Assembly (NCBI RefSeq): GCF_042684705.1
Contig: NZ_JBHULZ010000026.1
Span: 186,001-250,000 of the forward strand
Direction: 5' to 3'
Length of the DNA stretch: 64,000 bases
Source of the DNA: Mesonia sediminis
Lineage (GTDB): Bacteria > Bacteroidota > Bacteroidia > Flavobacteriales > Flavobacteriaceae
Each line of letters begins with the position of its first letter. Within the stretch, counting starts at the first letter, position 1. The position numbers were made by a program, and so were the translations under genes. Of this stretch, positions 8,559-17,600 are shown one piece after another. The notes beneath the pieces were generated by a model, which did no database searches, was not told the origin of the DNA, and saw only the letters and a list, made by a program, of their open reading frames with translations.

Positions 8559-9707
8559 ATGCGTCAATTCTTTTTTTGTGTTTTAATTCTTACAAGCTTA
8601 TTAAGTTGTAAAAAACAAACTTCCGCTTCAGCTACTCATGCCCCACCGCTTCAAAATAATAACGAAGCTTTAAAATTAAAATATGCCAATGGTTTTGCGG
8701 TAAACAAATACGATGATTACACTTTACTATCTGTTAGTCAACCTTGGCCAAAAGCTCAAAAAGTTTTTATTTATGCTATAGCCAAAAATAAAACCAAGAT
8801 TCCAGATAGTGTAACCTATGATGCTTTCGTACCACGTTCTTTAAATCGGTTAATTGTTACTTCTACTACTCATATTCCGGCACTAGAATCTTTAAAACAA
8901 TTAGACAAGCTCATCGCTTTTCCTAACTTAAATTATATTTCTTCACATACTGTACGTGAAAAAATAAAAAGAGGCGAAGTTTTAGAAGTAGGAAATAAAA
9001 ATCAGTTAAATACAGAGCTAGTATTAGCATCACAACCAGACGCGGTTGTGGCTTCGGCTATCAATGCCAACAATAAATCATACAGTACTTTAGAACGCAA
9101 TGGGATCCCTGTTATTTATAACGGAGACTGGGTAGAAGAAACCCCTCTTGGTAAAGCCGAATGGATTAAGTTTTTTGGCGTTTTATTAAATCAAGAGCAA
9201 CAAGCCGATTCTATTTTTAACCGTATTGAATCAAATTACCTTAATGCCAAGAAAATAGCTAAAAAAGCTCTTTCAAAACCTTTAGTCATTAGCGGTAGTT
9301 TATATAAAGATGTTTGGTATGCCCCCGCGGGAGACTCTTGGCAGGCACAACTAATTCAAGACGCTAACGCCAATTACGTTTATAAAAAAACCACAGGAAA
9401 CGGAAGCCTTTCTCTGGCGCTAGAAGAAGTTTTGGCAAAGGCACAAGAAGCCGATATTTGGATTTCCCCAGGTAGTTTTACAAGCTACAATGCTTTGATT
9501 GAAAGCAATCAACATTACAGTCAGTTTAGCGCGTATCAGAATAAAGAAGTATACAGTATTGCTTTAACCACTGGAGAAACAGGTGGAGTGCTGTTTTATG
9601 AACTGGGCCCCAACCGACCCGATTTAATATTAAAAGATTTGATTAAAATATTTCATCCCAATTTGGTCGATTATGACCTTACATTTTTTAAGCCTTTAAA
9701 TCCATAA
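8559..9707 (+). CDS. btuF: Cobalamin ABC transporter substrate-binding lipoprotein
   Basis: 382 residues from the ATG at 8559. The signal peptide ends in LLSC (Cys17), giving a lipoprotein. The body is a periplasmic-binding-protein fold of the iron-siderophore/cobalamin class: VPRSLNRLIVTSTTHIPALESL, LVLASQPDAVVAS, and the long linker helix near NQEQQADSIFNRIESNYLNAKK. It delivers substrate to the permease encoded four bases downstream. B12 as substrate is inferred from the divergent riboswitch-controlled btuB; the family also includes iron-chelate binders. An in-frame TTG at 8541 would add six residues but overlaps a likely promoter. Confidence 0.82.
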   Translation: MRQFFFCVLILTSLLSCKKQTSASATHAPPLQNNNEALKLKYANGFAVNKYDDYTLLSVSQPWPKAQKVFIYAIAKNKTKIPDSVTYDAFVPRSLNRLIVTSTTHIPALESLKQLDKLIAFPNLNYISSHTVREKIKRGEVLEVGNKNQLNTELVLASQPDAVVASAINANNKSYSTLERNGIPVIYNGDWVEETPLGKAEWIKFFGVLLNQEQQADSIFNRIESNYLNAKKIAKKALSKPLVISGSLYKDVWYAPAGDSWQAQLIQDANANYVYKKTTGNGSLSLALEEVLAKAQEADIWISPGSFTSYNALIESNQHYSQFSAYQNKEVYSIALTTGETGGVLFYELGPNRPDLILKDLIKIFHPNLVDYDLTFFKPLNP

Positions 9708-9711
9708 TATT

Positions 9712-10731
9712 GTGCAAAAACCTAAACGCTTGCTTTTTTTGGGTATTCTACTCGTCATAATTTTCTTCCTGATCAACATTAGTTTTGGTTCAGCCGCTAT
9801 TCCTTTTGAAGAGGTACTCAAAATTCTTTCCTTTCAAGCCGAAGATTCTGTCGAGAAATACATCGTACTTTCTTATCGCCTTCCAAAGGCAATTACAGCA
9901 ATTTTAGTAGGATCTGGTCTAGCTTTAAGCGGATTGTTGATGCAAACCCTATTTAGAAATCCACTGGCCGGGCCTTATGTATTGGGATTAAGCAGTGGCG
10001 CCAGCTTGGGAGTAGCTTTGGTTATATTGGGAAGCCAATTTCTGGGTGGTTTATTAACCATAAATTTATTTAACAACACGAGTATTATCATTGCGAGTAG
10101 TTTAGGAAGCTTTTTGGTTTTATTGGCTGTATTAGTAGTAGCCAGGCGGGTACGAGATACCATGGCTATTTTAATAATTGGTCTTATGTTTGCGAGTTTT
10201 ACTGCAGCGGCGGTTAGTATTCTTTCTTATTTTAGCGACGCCGAAAAACTGCAACAATATATTTTTTGGTCATTTGGAAGTTTAGGAGATTTAACCTGGG
10301 AAGAGGTAATTTGGCTTGCTTCTAGTTGGTTCATAGGACTATCGCTTTCCTTACTTACCATTAAACCATTAAACGCCTTATTATTGGGCGAAGCCTATGC
10401 TCAAAGTGTGGGTACACAGATTAAAAAAAATAGGATTTTAGTTATTTTAGCAACAAGTATTTTAGCAGGTTCAATCACTGCATTTGCCGGGCCCATTGCA
10501 TTTATTGGCTTGGCAGTACCCCATCTCGCAAGACTTATCATAAAACAAAGTAATCACGCATTTTTATTTCCTGCCTGTATAATTCTAGGAAGTTTGCTAA
10601 TGCTAATAAGTGACTTAATAGCACAAATGCCCAGTTTTCAATTTACCTTACCCATTAATGCAGTAACTTCGCTTTTTGGAGCTCCTGTAGTAATATGGCT
10701 ATTGGTACGAAAAAAGAAAATGAGTTTTTAA
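9712..10731 (+). CDS. btuC: FecCD-family ABC permease, cobalamin import
   Basis: 339 residues, starting at GTG. About ten membrane segments are visible, and the family motifs are clear: RLPKAITAILVGSGLALSGLLMQTLFRNPLAGPYVLGLSSGA near residues 56-97 and the coupling-helix region PIAFIGLAVPHLAR near 262-275. It forms the inner-membrane channel with BtuD. The gene is tightly spaced between btuF and btuD (four and three bases), which shows one operon. Specificity for B12 is inferred from the locus. Confidence 0.87.
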   Translation: MQKPKRLLFLGILLVIIFFLINISFGSAAIPFEEVLKILSFQAEDSVEKYIVLSYRLPKAITAILVGSGLALSGLLMQTLFRNPLAGPYVLGLSSGASLGVALVILGSQFLGGLLTINLFNNTSIIIASSLGSFLVLLAVLVVARRVRDTMAILIIGLMFASFTAAAVSILSYFSDAEKLQQYIFWSFGSLGDLTWEEVIWLASSWFIGLSLSLLTIKPLNALLLGEAYAQSVGTQIKKNRILVILATSILAGSITAFAGPIAFIGLAVPHLARLIIKQSNHAFLFPACIILGSLLMLISDLIAQMPSFQFTLPINAVTSLFGAPVVIWLLVRKKKMSF

Positions 10732-10734
10732 GTT

Positions 10735-11517
10735 ATGAGCAAGCCGATTTTACACACAACAAACCTTAGTATTGGCTACCACCAAGAATGTATCGCACAA
10801 GTAGATGATTTAAACATCAACAAAGGTGAGCTAGTAGCTATTATCGGTAAAAACGGAGCGGGGAAATCTACTCTACTAAAAACGCTGTCTGGAAACTTAT
10901 CTCCTCAATCAGGAAAGGTAAGTATTAATAATACCCCTGTTTGCCAATTATCTGCTCTAGAAATAGCTAAGAAAATTGCCATTGTATTAACCAAAACCGA
11001 TTTTTCAACCCATCTGAGTGTTCAAGAACTAGTGGCTTTAGGAAGACAGCCCTATACCAACTGGTTAGGGATCCTTACAAACCGAGACAAAAAAAAAGTT
11101 ATTGAAGCGCTTAATTTGCTCGACATAGCCCATAAAAAGCGTGCTTCGTGTTCTAATTTAAGCGATGGCCAACTGCAAAAGGCTATGCTTGCCCGGGCGA
11201 TTGCTCAAGACACGCCGCTCATTATTTTAGACGAACCTACCTCCCATCTTGATTTATATCATAAGGTATTTGTTTTAAAAACGTTGCGTTTTTTAAGTAA
11301 AAAAACCAATAAAGCAATTGTATTTGCCTCGCATGAGATTGATCTAGCCCTACAATTGTGCGATAAAATTATTCTGGTACATCAAGCCAACGTCAAACAA
11401 TACGAAACCCATCAAGTTATAGAGAGCAATATTTTAAATCAAATGTTCCCTTCAGAACTTATTTATTTTGACAAGAACAGTAAAAGCTTTAAAATTAAGG
11501 ATGCTATCATTAAATAA
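10735..11517 (+). CDS. btuD: ABC transporter ATP-binding protein, cobalamin import
   Basis: 260 residues with Walker A GKNGAGKST (38-46), the signature LSDGQ (142-146) followed by KAMLARAI, and Walker B LIILDE (162-167) followed by PTSHLD. This is the FecE/BtuD class of importer ATPases. It is third in the btuFCD operon. The next gene, rmuC, starts six bases later, so it may be read through from the same promoter. Confidence 0.88.
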   Translation: MSKPILHTTNLSIGYHQECIAQVDDLNINKGELVAIIGKNGAGKSTLLKTLSGNLSPQSGKVSINNTPVCQLSALEIAKKIAIVLTKTDFSTHLSVQELVALGRQPYTNWLGILTNRDKKKVIEALNLLDIAHKKRASCSNLSDGQLQKAMLARAIAQDTPLIILDEPTSHLDLYHKVFVLKTLRFLSKKTNKAIVFASHEIDLALQLCDKIILVHQANVKQYETHQVIESNILNQMFPSELIYFDKNSKSFKIKDAIIK

Positions 11518-11523
11518 TGTACT

Positions 11524-12840
11524 ATGAGTAATGAAATTATTATTATCATTTTCGCTTTAAGCGGATTTTTTTTAGGTGCTTTAATTCTATTCATACTGTA
11601 TAATCAAATCAGTAAAAGGCAAATAAAAAATTTGGTGAAACAACACCAAACCCAACTTGAAAATCAAGAGATCAATTACAAGAACAGAATAGACAAATAT
11701 GAAGAGCAAATTATTGATCTGCAGGCCGATTGCAAGAAGGCTGAGAAGGAATTATTTGAAACCAAATCAGACCTGCGCCAGAGTCTTTTTATGGAGCAAA
11801 GTTTACAGCAAAAATTAAATACTCAAAAAACAGAACTAACTGATTTACAAGCAAAATTTAAAACCGATTTTGAAAACTTAGCGCAAAAAATTCTAGAGCA
11901 AAAATCTGAAAAGTTTACCAAACAAAATCATGATCAAATCAATCAATTGCTCAACCCACTACAAGAAAAAATCAAGAGCTTTGAGAGTAAAGTTGACCAA
12001 AGTAATCTAAATGCGGCCAAACAATATACTGCGCTAGAAAAGCAACTGCAGTTTTTAAATCAGCAAAATATAAGGATAAGCGAAGAGGCTACAAATCTAA
12101 CGCAAGCCCTTAAAGGGAATTCTAAAATGCAAGGTAATTGGGGAGAAATGATTTTAGAACGAGTATTAGAGCGAAGCGGCTTGCAAAAAAACAGTGAATA
12201 TTTCGTGCAGCAGCATTTTACCACAGATGACGGCAAGCGCTACTTCCCCGATGTGATAATTGCTTTACCAGGGGAAAAGAAAATGGTAGTTGACTCAAAA
12301 GTTTCGCTTACCGCCTATGAAACCTATTGCAATACTCAAGAAGAATCTGAAAAAAAAGCTGCACTTAAACAACACCTGCTGTCTGTTGAAAAACACATTT
12401 CAAGCTTAAGCGGTAAAAATTACCAAAAGCTATACCCAGAACAAAGTCCAGATTTTGTTTTATTGTTTATCCCTATAGAAGCCGCATTTGCTTTGGCGAG
12501 TCAAGAAAATCCGCAACTATACAGTCAAGCCTTTGATAAAAATATCATTCTTGTTACGCCTACTACTCTATTAGCTGTACTGAGAACTATTGATAGTATG
12601 TGGCAAAACGAAAAGCAGCAACAAAACGCAATTGAAATAGCTACCCGGGCGGGAGCCTTATATGACTCGTTTCATTTACTAATTGAAGAGTTAGATAAAT
12701 TAGGCCAACAGATAACTACAGTACAAAGAACTTACGATCGAGGGATGAAAAAATTAACAGGAAAAGGTAATTTGATTTCAAAGGTCGAAAAACTTAAAAA
12801 ATTAGGGGCCAAAGCCAATAAACAATTAGAAAAACAGTAA
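11524..12840 (+). CDS. rmuC: RmuC family DNA recombination-limiting protein
   Basis: 438 residues. An N-terminal membrane anchor (residues 4-27) is followed by a long coiled coil (about 30-195) and then the conserved RmuC nuclease-like domain (GNWGEMILERVLERSGLQKNSEY, FPDVIIALPGEKKMVVDSKVSLTAYE, and FIPIEAAFALA). The PD-(D/E)xK-like core DVIIALPG...VDSKV is intact. In E. coli RmuC limits inversion at short inverted repeats. It follows btuD by six bases but has no functional link with B12 uptake. Confidence 0.92.
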   Translation: MSNEIIIIIFALSGFFLGALILFILYNQISKRQIKNLVKQHQTQLENQEINYKNRIDKYEEQIIDLQADCKKAEKELFETKSDLRQSLFMEQSLQQKLNTQKTELTDLQAKFKTDFENLAQKILEQKSEKFTKQNHDQINQLLNPLQEKIKSFESKVDQSNLNAAKQYTALEKQLQFLNQQNIRISEEATNLTQALKGNSKMQGNWGEMILERVLERSGLQKNSEYFVQQHFTTDDGKRYFPDVIIALPGEKKMVVDSKVSLTAYETYCNTQEESEKKAALKQHLLSVEKHISSLSGKNYQKLYPEQSPDFVLLFIPIEAAFALASQENPQLYSQAFDKNIILVTPTTLLAVLRTIDSMWQNEKQQQNAIEIATRAGALYDSFHLLIEELDKLGQQITTVQRTYDRGMKKLTGKGNLISKVEKLKKLGAKANKQLEKQ

Positions 12841-12860
12841 CTTTCGTTAAATTCAAACTT

Positions 12861-13226
12861 ATGAAGAAAACATTAAGTATTGTACTTTTAGTTATTAGTG
12901 TTTTAGCTGTAGCCTACTATGCTTTTATTTATTTTGTGCCTTATAGCGAAGGTACACGAGCGGGTGAACTCATAAAATTCAGTAATCGTGGAGTGATCAT
13001 AAAAACTTGGGAAGGTGAAATAAGTCAAGGCATAAGCGGAGCTCAGATATTTCAGTTTTCGGTTTTAGATCAAAATACAGAAGTAATTCAACAACTTAAA
13101 GATTACCAAGGAGAATATGTAAAACTCACCTATATAGAAAGATTTGGTACTTTTGTATTTTGGGGAGATACCAAATATTTTGTAACTAAAGTTGAACGCT
13201 CATCTTCCCCCCATTTTAGACGTTAA
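12861..13226 (+). CDS. Small membrane-anchored protein of unknown function
   Basis: 121 residues. One membrane segment (about residues 5-27) is followed by an exported domain rich in beta strands (GELIKFSNRGVIIKTWEGEI ... VLDQNTEVIQQLKDYQGEYVKLTYIERFG ... GDTKYFVTKVE). I recognise it only as a conserved Flavobacteriia hypothetical. It sits 20 bases after rmuC and 14 bases before a thioesterase gene, so it is probably in the same transcript. No function is assigned. Confidence 0.65.
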   Translation: MKKTLSIVLLVISVLAVAYYAFIYFVPYSEGTRAGELIKFSNRGVIIKTWEGEISQGISGAQIFQFSVLDQNTEVIQQLKDYQGEYVKLTYIERFGTFVFWGDTKYFVTKVERSSSPHFRR

Positions 13227-13240
13227 TTCAGTAACTAAAT

Positions 13241-13786
13241 ATGCAAACAAGATATAAAACAATTAAAGAGTCTCAAGTTACCTTTTCAGAACTTATGCTC
13301 CCTTCTCACTCCAATTTTAATAACAAAATACATGGAGGCTATATTTTAAATTTATTAGACCAAATTGCGTTTGCTTGTGCCTCAAAGCACAGCGAGGCAT
13401 ACTGCGTGACGGCAAGTGTAGATAAGGTAAATTTTCTAAACCCAATTGAAATTGGTGAGTTGGTCACCATGCGTGCTTCTATTAATTACGTAGGTAGAAG
13501 TTCAATGGTTATTGGTATTCGCGTTGAAGCTGAAAATATTAAAACCCAACAGAAAAAACATTGCAATTCATCCTACTTTACTATGGTAGCTAAAGATGAA
13601 GCTGGTCAAAGCGTTGAAGTTCCTGGATTAAGATTAAATACTGAAAACGATTTGCGCCGTTTTGCGCGCGCAGTACAGCGCCGAAAAACAAAATCTGAAC
13701 ATAAAGAAAGCTTTAGTGAACAGCACTTTTCTAGTACTCCTTACTTAGAATTATTGAAAGAAGAAAAGGTTCAAATAGCACTTTAA
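13241..13786 (+). CDS. Acyl-CoA thioesterase, hotdog fold
   Basis: 181 residues. The hotdog-fold thioesterase motif NNKIHGGYILNLLDQIAF (about residues 27-44) and the following VTASVDKVNFLNPIEIGELVTMRASINYVGRSSM match the YciA/BACH class that hydrolyses acyl-CoA esters. The family is usually hexameric. The extra basic C-terminal tail (RRFARAVQRRKTKSEHK) is longer than in YciA. It is the last gene of the plus-strand run that begins at btuF or rmuC, and it is convergent with the DUF423 gene. Confidence 0.87.
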   Translation: MQTRYKTIKESQVTFSELMLPSHSNFNNKIHGGYILNLLDQIAFACASKHSEAYCVTASVDKVNFLNPIEIGELVTMRASINYVGRSSMVIGIRVEAENIKTQQKKHCNSSYFTMVAKDEAGQSVEVPGLRLNTENDLRRFARAVQRRKTKSEHKESFSEQHFSSTPYLELLKEEKVQIAL

Positions 13787-13843
13787 ACAAAGGTTGTAAC
13801 CATTATTAAAGGCTTATAGTGCCGTTTTTAATTGGGTTAGAAC

Positions 13844-14221
13844 TTATAAAAGATATTCTAATCCCAACAAAACCCACCCTACTATTAGAAACAATCCTCC
13901 TAAAGGGGTAATTGGACCTAAAAATTTTTTAGGCTTCTGTTTATACCCCAAGTATATTAAACCATAAATACTTCCTGAAAAAAGTAGAATACCTACTGCG
14001 AAACAACAAACCAGAGCGATACTAAATCGATCTTCCCACGACAAACTGGTACCGCACCATAGTAGTGCTAGTGCGTGAAACATTTGATACCGAATTGCCG
14101 TTTCTAAACTACGAAGCTGGTCTACATTTAGTTTACGTTGAAGTATATGAGCTCCAAAAGCTCCCAATAGTACTGCTATACCACCCATAATGGCAGCAAA
14201 ACTAATTACAATATCCTGCAT
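13844..14221 (-). CDS. DUF423 family small membrane protein
   Basis: 125 residues with four membrane segments. The family motif GAFGAHIL (about residues 20-27) followed by an LETAIRYQMFHALALL segment is typical of DUF423 (YgdD-like) proteins; function is unknown. It stands alone between a convergent thioesterase gene and the divergent SatD-like gene. Confidence 0.85.
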   Translation of the reverse strand: MQDIVISFAAIMGGIAVLLGAFGAHILQRKLNVDQLRSLETAIRYQMFHALALLWCGTSLSWEDRFSIALVCCFAVGILLFSGSIYGLIYLGYKQKPKKFLGPITPLGGLFLIVGWVLLGLEYLL

Positions 14222-14373
14222 ATTTTTTTAAACAAAGCTATTCTTTTTTTATTATAAATTACGGTATTTTTAGATTTCTGATGTATAGCTCTAATTCTTA
14301 AGATATCGTATTTAAATATGATAATTATAAATATCAATAAATTTAACGATATTTGAATATAAAAATTTAAACT

Positions 14374-14982
14374 ATGGTAGCCATACTAACAGGCGATATT
14401 ATAAATTCTCAGGATCTAAAAGACCCTCAGCTTTTTATAGCCGGTCTCAGTTCTATATTTACTCGTTTAAATTTAACCTATGAGTTGTTTGGCGGAGATA
14501 GTTTTCAAATTGAATTAGATCAACCCGAAAATAGTTTTGCAATAGCGCTGCAGATAAAAGCACACTTAATTGAGATAGGTCAAATTCAAACTCGCATTGC
14601 TATAGGAGTAGGCGAAATTACTTTTCAAGGCGATAGCTTGCTAACCCGACAAGGAAGTGCTTATTTGCGTTCTGGTAGATTACTCGACAAGATTAAAAAT
14701 TCTAAACAAAATCTTGCAATTCGCACGGGAAACGAAAAATTTGATGCAGAAATTAATATAGGTTTTAAACTTTGCGAAATACCCGTATCACAATGGACAA
14801 AAAACACGGCCGAGATCGTGAGCCTTCTTTACACTTATCCTGATTTAAACCAAGAGCAATTGGGCAAGAAAATAGGCATAAAGCAAAATACAGTGAGCGA
14901 GCGTATTAAGCGTTCACATTGGGGCGTTCTAAAAGAATTTGATACTTTATTTAAAGAAAAAGTAAAGGCTTTAAACCTATGA
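14374..14982 (+). CDS. SatD-like protein: palm-like domain plus C-terminal helix-turn-helix
   Basis: 202 residues. The N-terminal 130 residues have the SatD pattern: a first strand ending in Gly-Asp (AILTGDII, Asp8) and a later GGDSFQ (40-45), similar in spacing to the palm domains of nucleotide cyclases and GGDEF proteins. The C-terminal part (LNQEQLGKKIGIKQNTVSERIKRS, about 157-180) is a helix-turn-helix. The next gene overlaps by the ATGA motif and encodes a DUF3307 membrane protein, a known SatD partner. Function is unknown; a DNA-binding regulator with a ligand- or nucleotide-sensing domain is the best guess. Confidence 0.65.
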   Translation: MVAILTGDIINSQDLKDPQLFIAGLSSIFTRLNLTYELFGGDSFQIELDQPENSFAIALQIKAHLIEIGQIQTRIAIGVGEITFQGDSLLTRQGSAYLRSGRLLDKIKNSKQNLAIRTGNEKFDAEINIGFKLCEIPVSQWTKNTAEIVSLLYTYPDLNQEQLGKKIGIKQNTVSERIKRSHWGVLKEFDTLFKEKVKALNL

Positions 14983-15704
14983 TTTTACTATTTATAAAAT
15001 TATTACTGGCTCATCTTTTAGGTGATTTTTTACTACAACCTGATGCCTGGGTAGCCAGCAAGGAAAAGAAAAAAATAAAATCGGGTAAATTTTATCTGCA
15101 CCTGGCGGTACATACTGGTTTGTCTTTACTTTTCCTGGCACATTGGCGTTATTGGTATGTGATTTTACTAGTGGTTTTAAGCCATGGGTTAATCGACCTA
15201 TTAAAATTATATCTACAGAAAAAACACAATCGGCGCTTTTGGTTTTTTACCGATCAAGCATTACATTTTGTGTCTATATTTCTAGTTTCATTACTTTACG
15301 GATATCAACATGATATTTTTAATTGGGAAGATTTTATTTTGCCTGATGTGCTATGGTTATATGGTACGGGCCTATTTTTTCTTAGTTTCCCGTGTGCATT
15401 TGCCATTAAAACGGCATTGGCCTATTACACACCTAAAACGGAGGTAAAAAAAGATGAAAGCTTACATAAAGCCGGTTTATATATTGGTATGCTCGAAAGG
15501 ATTTTGGTCTTTTTGTTTGTTATTACGCAACACTGGGAAGGCATAGGGTTTTTGCTTGCGGCAAAATCAATTTTCAGATTTAGTGATCTTACGAAAGCTA
15601 AAGACCGTAAATTAACTGAATATATACTTATAGGCACTTTATTAAGCTACGGGATAGCTATACTAATGGGCCTCCTATGCAATTTTTTAGCTTTTCAACT
15701 TTAA
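14979..15704 (+). CDS. DUF3307 membrane protein
   Basis: 241 residues with about seven membrane segments. The start LLAHLLGDFLLQPDAWVASKEKKK and the later HLAVHTGLSLL and LSHGLIDLLKLYLQKK are the hallmarks of DUF3307, which carries conserved His and Asp residues in the membrane (His12, Asp16, His43, His67, Asp71 by count). The gene overlaps the SatD-like gene by four bases (ATGA), so the two are translationally coupled and probably act together. No experimental function is known to me. Confidence 0.8.
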   Translation: MILLFIKLLLAHLLGDFLLQPDAWVASKEKKKIKSGKFYLHLAVHTGLSLLFLAHWRYWYVILLVVLSHGLIDLLKLYLQKKHNRRFWFFTDQALHFVSIFLVSLLYGYQHDIFNWEDFILPDVLWLYGTGLFFLSFPCAFAIKTALAYYTPKTEVKKDESLHKAGLYIGMLERILVFLFVITQHWEGIGFLLAAKSIFRFSDLTKAKDRKLTEYILIGTLLSYGIAILMGLLCNFLAFQL

Positions 15705-15812
15705 AAGTAATTTTGTATTAGGGATTGAACGGCATGTTTGAGCTCTTGTTTTTAAGAAAAAACAAAGCGAGTAGTGAAAGCCCGGCCTGTTTTAAAGTAA
15801 AACAGGAATACC

Positions 15813-15845
15813 CAAAAAAAACCCCAGTATTTAAAAACTAGGGTT
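15813..15845 (-). terminator. Terminator of guaB
   Basis: On the minus strand AACCCTAGT and ACTGGGGTT pair with one mismatch around an 8-base loop, followed by a run of eight T. It lies 23 bases after the guaB stop. Confidence 0.7.
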
Positions 15846-15867
15846 ATTGTCTTTCTGTAAATATTGA

Positions 15868-17340
15868 TTAGCGCGAATAGTTTGGCGCTTCTTTGGTTAT
15901 GGTCACATCATGCGGATGACTTTCAAAAACACCGGCCGATGTGATTTTTACAAATTTACCTTCTTCTTTTAAGGTGTTAATATTTTTTGCACCACAATAT
16001 CCCATACCTGCGCGAAGACCTCCAATAAATTGGTTCATACTTTCAACCAACTCACCTTTATAAGGTACTCTACCTACAATGCCTTCTGGTACTAATTTTT
16101 TTATATCGTCTTCAACATCTTGAAAATATCTATCTTTTGATCCTTTTTGCATGGCTTCTACAGAGCCCATGCCGCGGTAAGATTTATATTTTCTTCCTTC
16201 ATAAATAATTGTTTCTCCTGGTGATTCTTTTGTACCGGCTAAAAGTGAACCTAGCATAACGCAGTCTGCTCCTGCTGCAATAGCCTTAGGGATATCCCCT
16301 GTATAACGTATCCCGCCATCTGCAATTACCGGTATACCAGACCCTTTAATGGCTTGTGCTACTTCTAAAACTGCTGAAAATTGTGGAAAACCTACTCCTG
16401 CTACAACTCGAGTTGTACAAATAGATCCGGGTCCGATACCTACCTTAATTCCGTCTGCACCAGCCTCTACCAAATATTTAGCAGCACTAGCGGTTGCAAT
16501 ATTTCCTACTACAACGTCTAAATTAGGGAATTTGGACTTTACTTGTTTTAAAACCTCAACCACTCCTTTTGTATGTCCGTGGGCCGTGTCAATAATTACC
16601 GCATCTACACCGGCATTTACCAAAGCTTCTGCACGATCTACAGCATCGGGTGTAACCCCTATGGCAGCTGCAACACGTAACCTCCCGTATTTATCTTTAT
16701 TGGCAATTGGTTTTTGGGTTAATTTTGTGATATCTCTAAAGGTGATTAAGCCAGCTAATTTATTTTGCTGATTTACTACAGGTAATTTTTCTATTTTATT
16801 TTGTTGTAATATTTCCTCGGCATCCTCTAGCGAAGTACCCTCTGCAACTGTTACTAGATTTTCACTAGTCATCACCTCCTTTATGGGACGATCAAGGTTT
16901 TTCTCGAATCTTAAATCTCGGTTGGTAACTATTCCTATAAGTTCGTTAGCCTCATTCACTATAGGAATACCACCAATACTATGCTCACGCATTTGATTTT
17001 TTGCATCGCGAACGGTAGCCCAAAGTGGTAAAGTTACGGGGTCTATAATCATTCCGCTTTCTGCGCGTTTTACCTTTCTAACTTTTAGTGCTTGCTGCTC
17101 AATGGTCATATTTTTATGCAATACACCAATACCGCCTTCACGAGCCATGGCTATGGCCATTTGTGACTCGGTTACGGTATCCATCGCAGCGGAAGCGATA
17201 GGTACATTTACCTGAATATTTTTAGAAAAATTTGATTGGGTACTTACTTCGCGCGGAAGAACTTCTGAGTAAGCGGGTATCAACAATACGTCATCATAAG
17301 TTAATCCTTCGCCTACTATTTTGTTGTTGTGTGCAGTCAT
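15868..17340 (-). CDS. guaB: Inosine-5'-monophosphate dehydrogenase
   Basis: 490 residues, the standard length. IMP is oxidised to XMP with NAD in guanine nucleotide synthesis. Visible features are the N-terminal LTYDDVLLIPAYSEVLP, two CBS domains (about residues 95-210) inserted in the TIM barrel, the catalytic-loop Cys308 in GIGPGSICTTR, and the flap motif YKSYRGMGS. The gene is monocistronic, with its own -7 element (17363-17371) and terminator. Confidence 0.97.
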   Translation of the reverse strand: MTAHNNKIVGEGLTYDDVLLIPAYSEVLPREVSTQSNFSKNIQVNVPIASAAMDTVTESQMAIAMAREGGIGVLHKNMTIEQQALKVRKVKRAESGMIIDPVTLPLWATVRDAKNQMREHSIGGIPIVNEANELIGIVTNRDLRFEKNLDRPIKEVMTSENLVTVAEGTSLEDAEEILQQNKIEKLPVVNQQNKLAGLITFRDITKLTQKPIANKDKYGRLRVAAAIGVTPDAVDRAEALVNAGVDAVIIDTAHGHTKGVVEVLKQVKSKFPNLDVVVGNIATASAAKYLVEAGADGIKVGIGPGSICTTRVVAGVGFPQFSAVLEVAQAIKGSGIPVIADGGIRYTGDIPKAIAAGADCVMLGSLLAGTKESPGETIIYEGRKYKSYRGMGSVEAMQKGSKDRYFQDVEDDIKKLVPEGIVGRVPYKGELVESMNQFIGGLRAGMGYCGAKNINTLKEEGKFVKITSAGVFESHPHDVTITKEAPNYSR

Positions 17341-17362
17341 CGCAATTAGAGTTTAATTGCAT

Positions 17363-17371
17363 GCAAAAATA
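17363..17371 (-). promoter_or_regulatory. Promoter -7 element of guaB
   Basis: TATTTTTGC on the minus strand matches TAnnTTTGC and lies 23 bases upstream of the guaB ATG. No obvious -33 TTG. The rest of the 260-base gap (17341-17600) holds no gene that I can see. Confidence 0.6.
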
Positions 17372-17600
17372 CGTTATTATGCTTACTTATAATGAATCAT
17401 GTCTTTTTTTTTCTGAATAAATATCAGCAACCTGAATAAACTGAAATTAATTTTACACTAGCCCTATTGATTTATTATTATTTAAGTACGATATTAATGA
17501 ATAAGAAATAGGCTTTTTTTTACGGTATTTAATTAAAGAAAATTATAGAATAGTCTTTAAGAATAGTAAATACACTATGCTTCATACCAACTTTAAAAAT

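Noticed and set aside
15786..15804. Hairpin CCTGTTTT-AAAACAGG between DUF3307 and guaB as a terminator
   Set aside because: A good stem, but no T tract follows on either strand; kept only as a possible structure near the guaB terminator.
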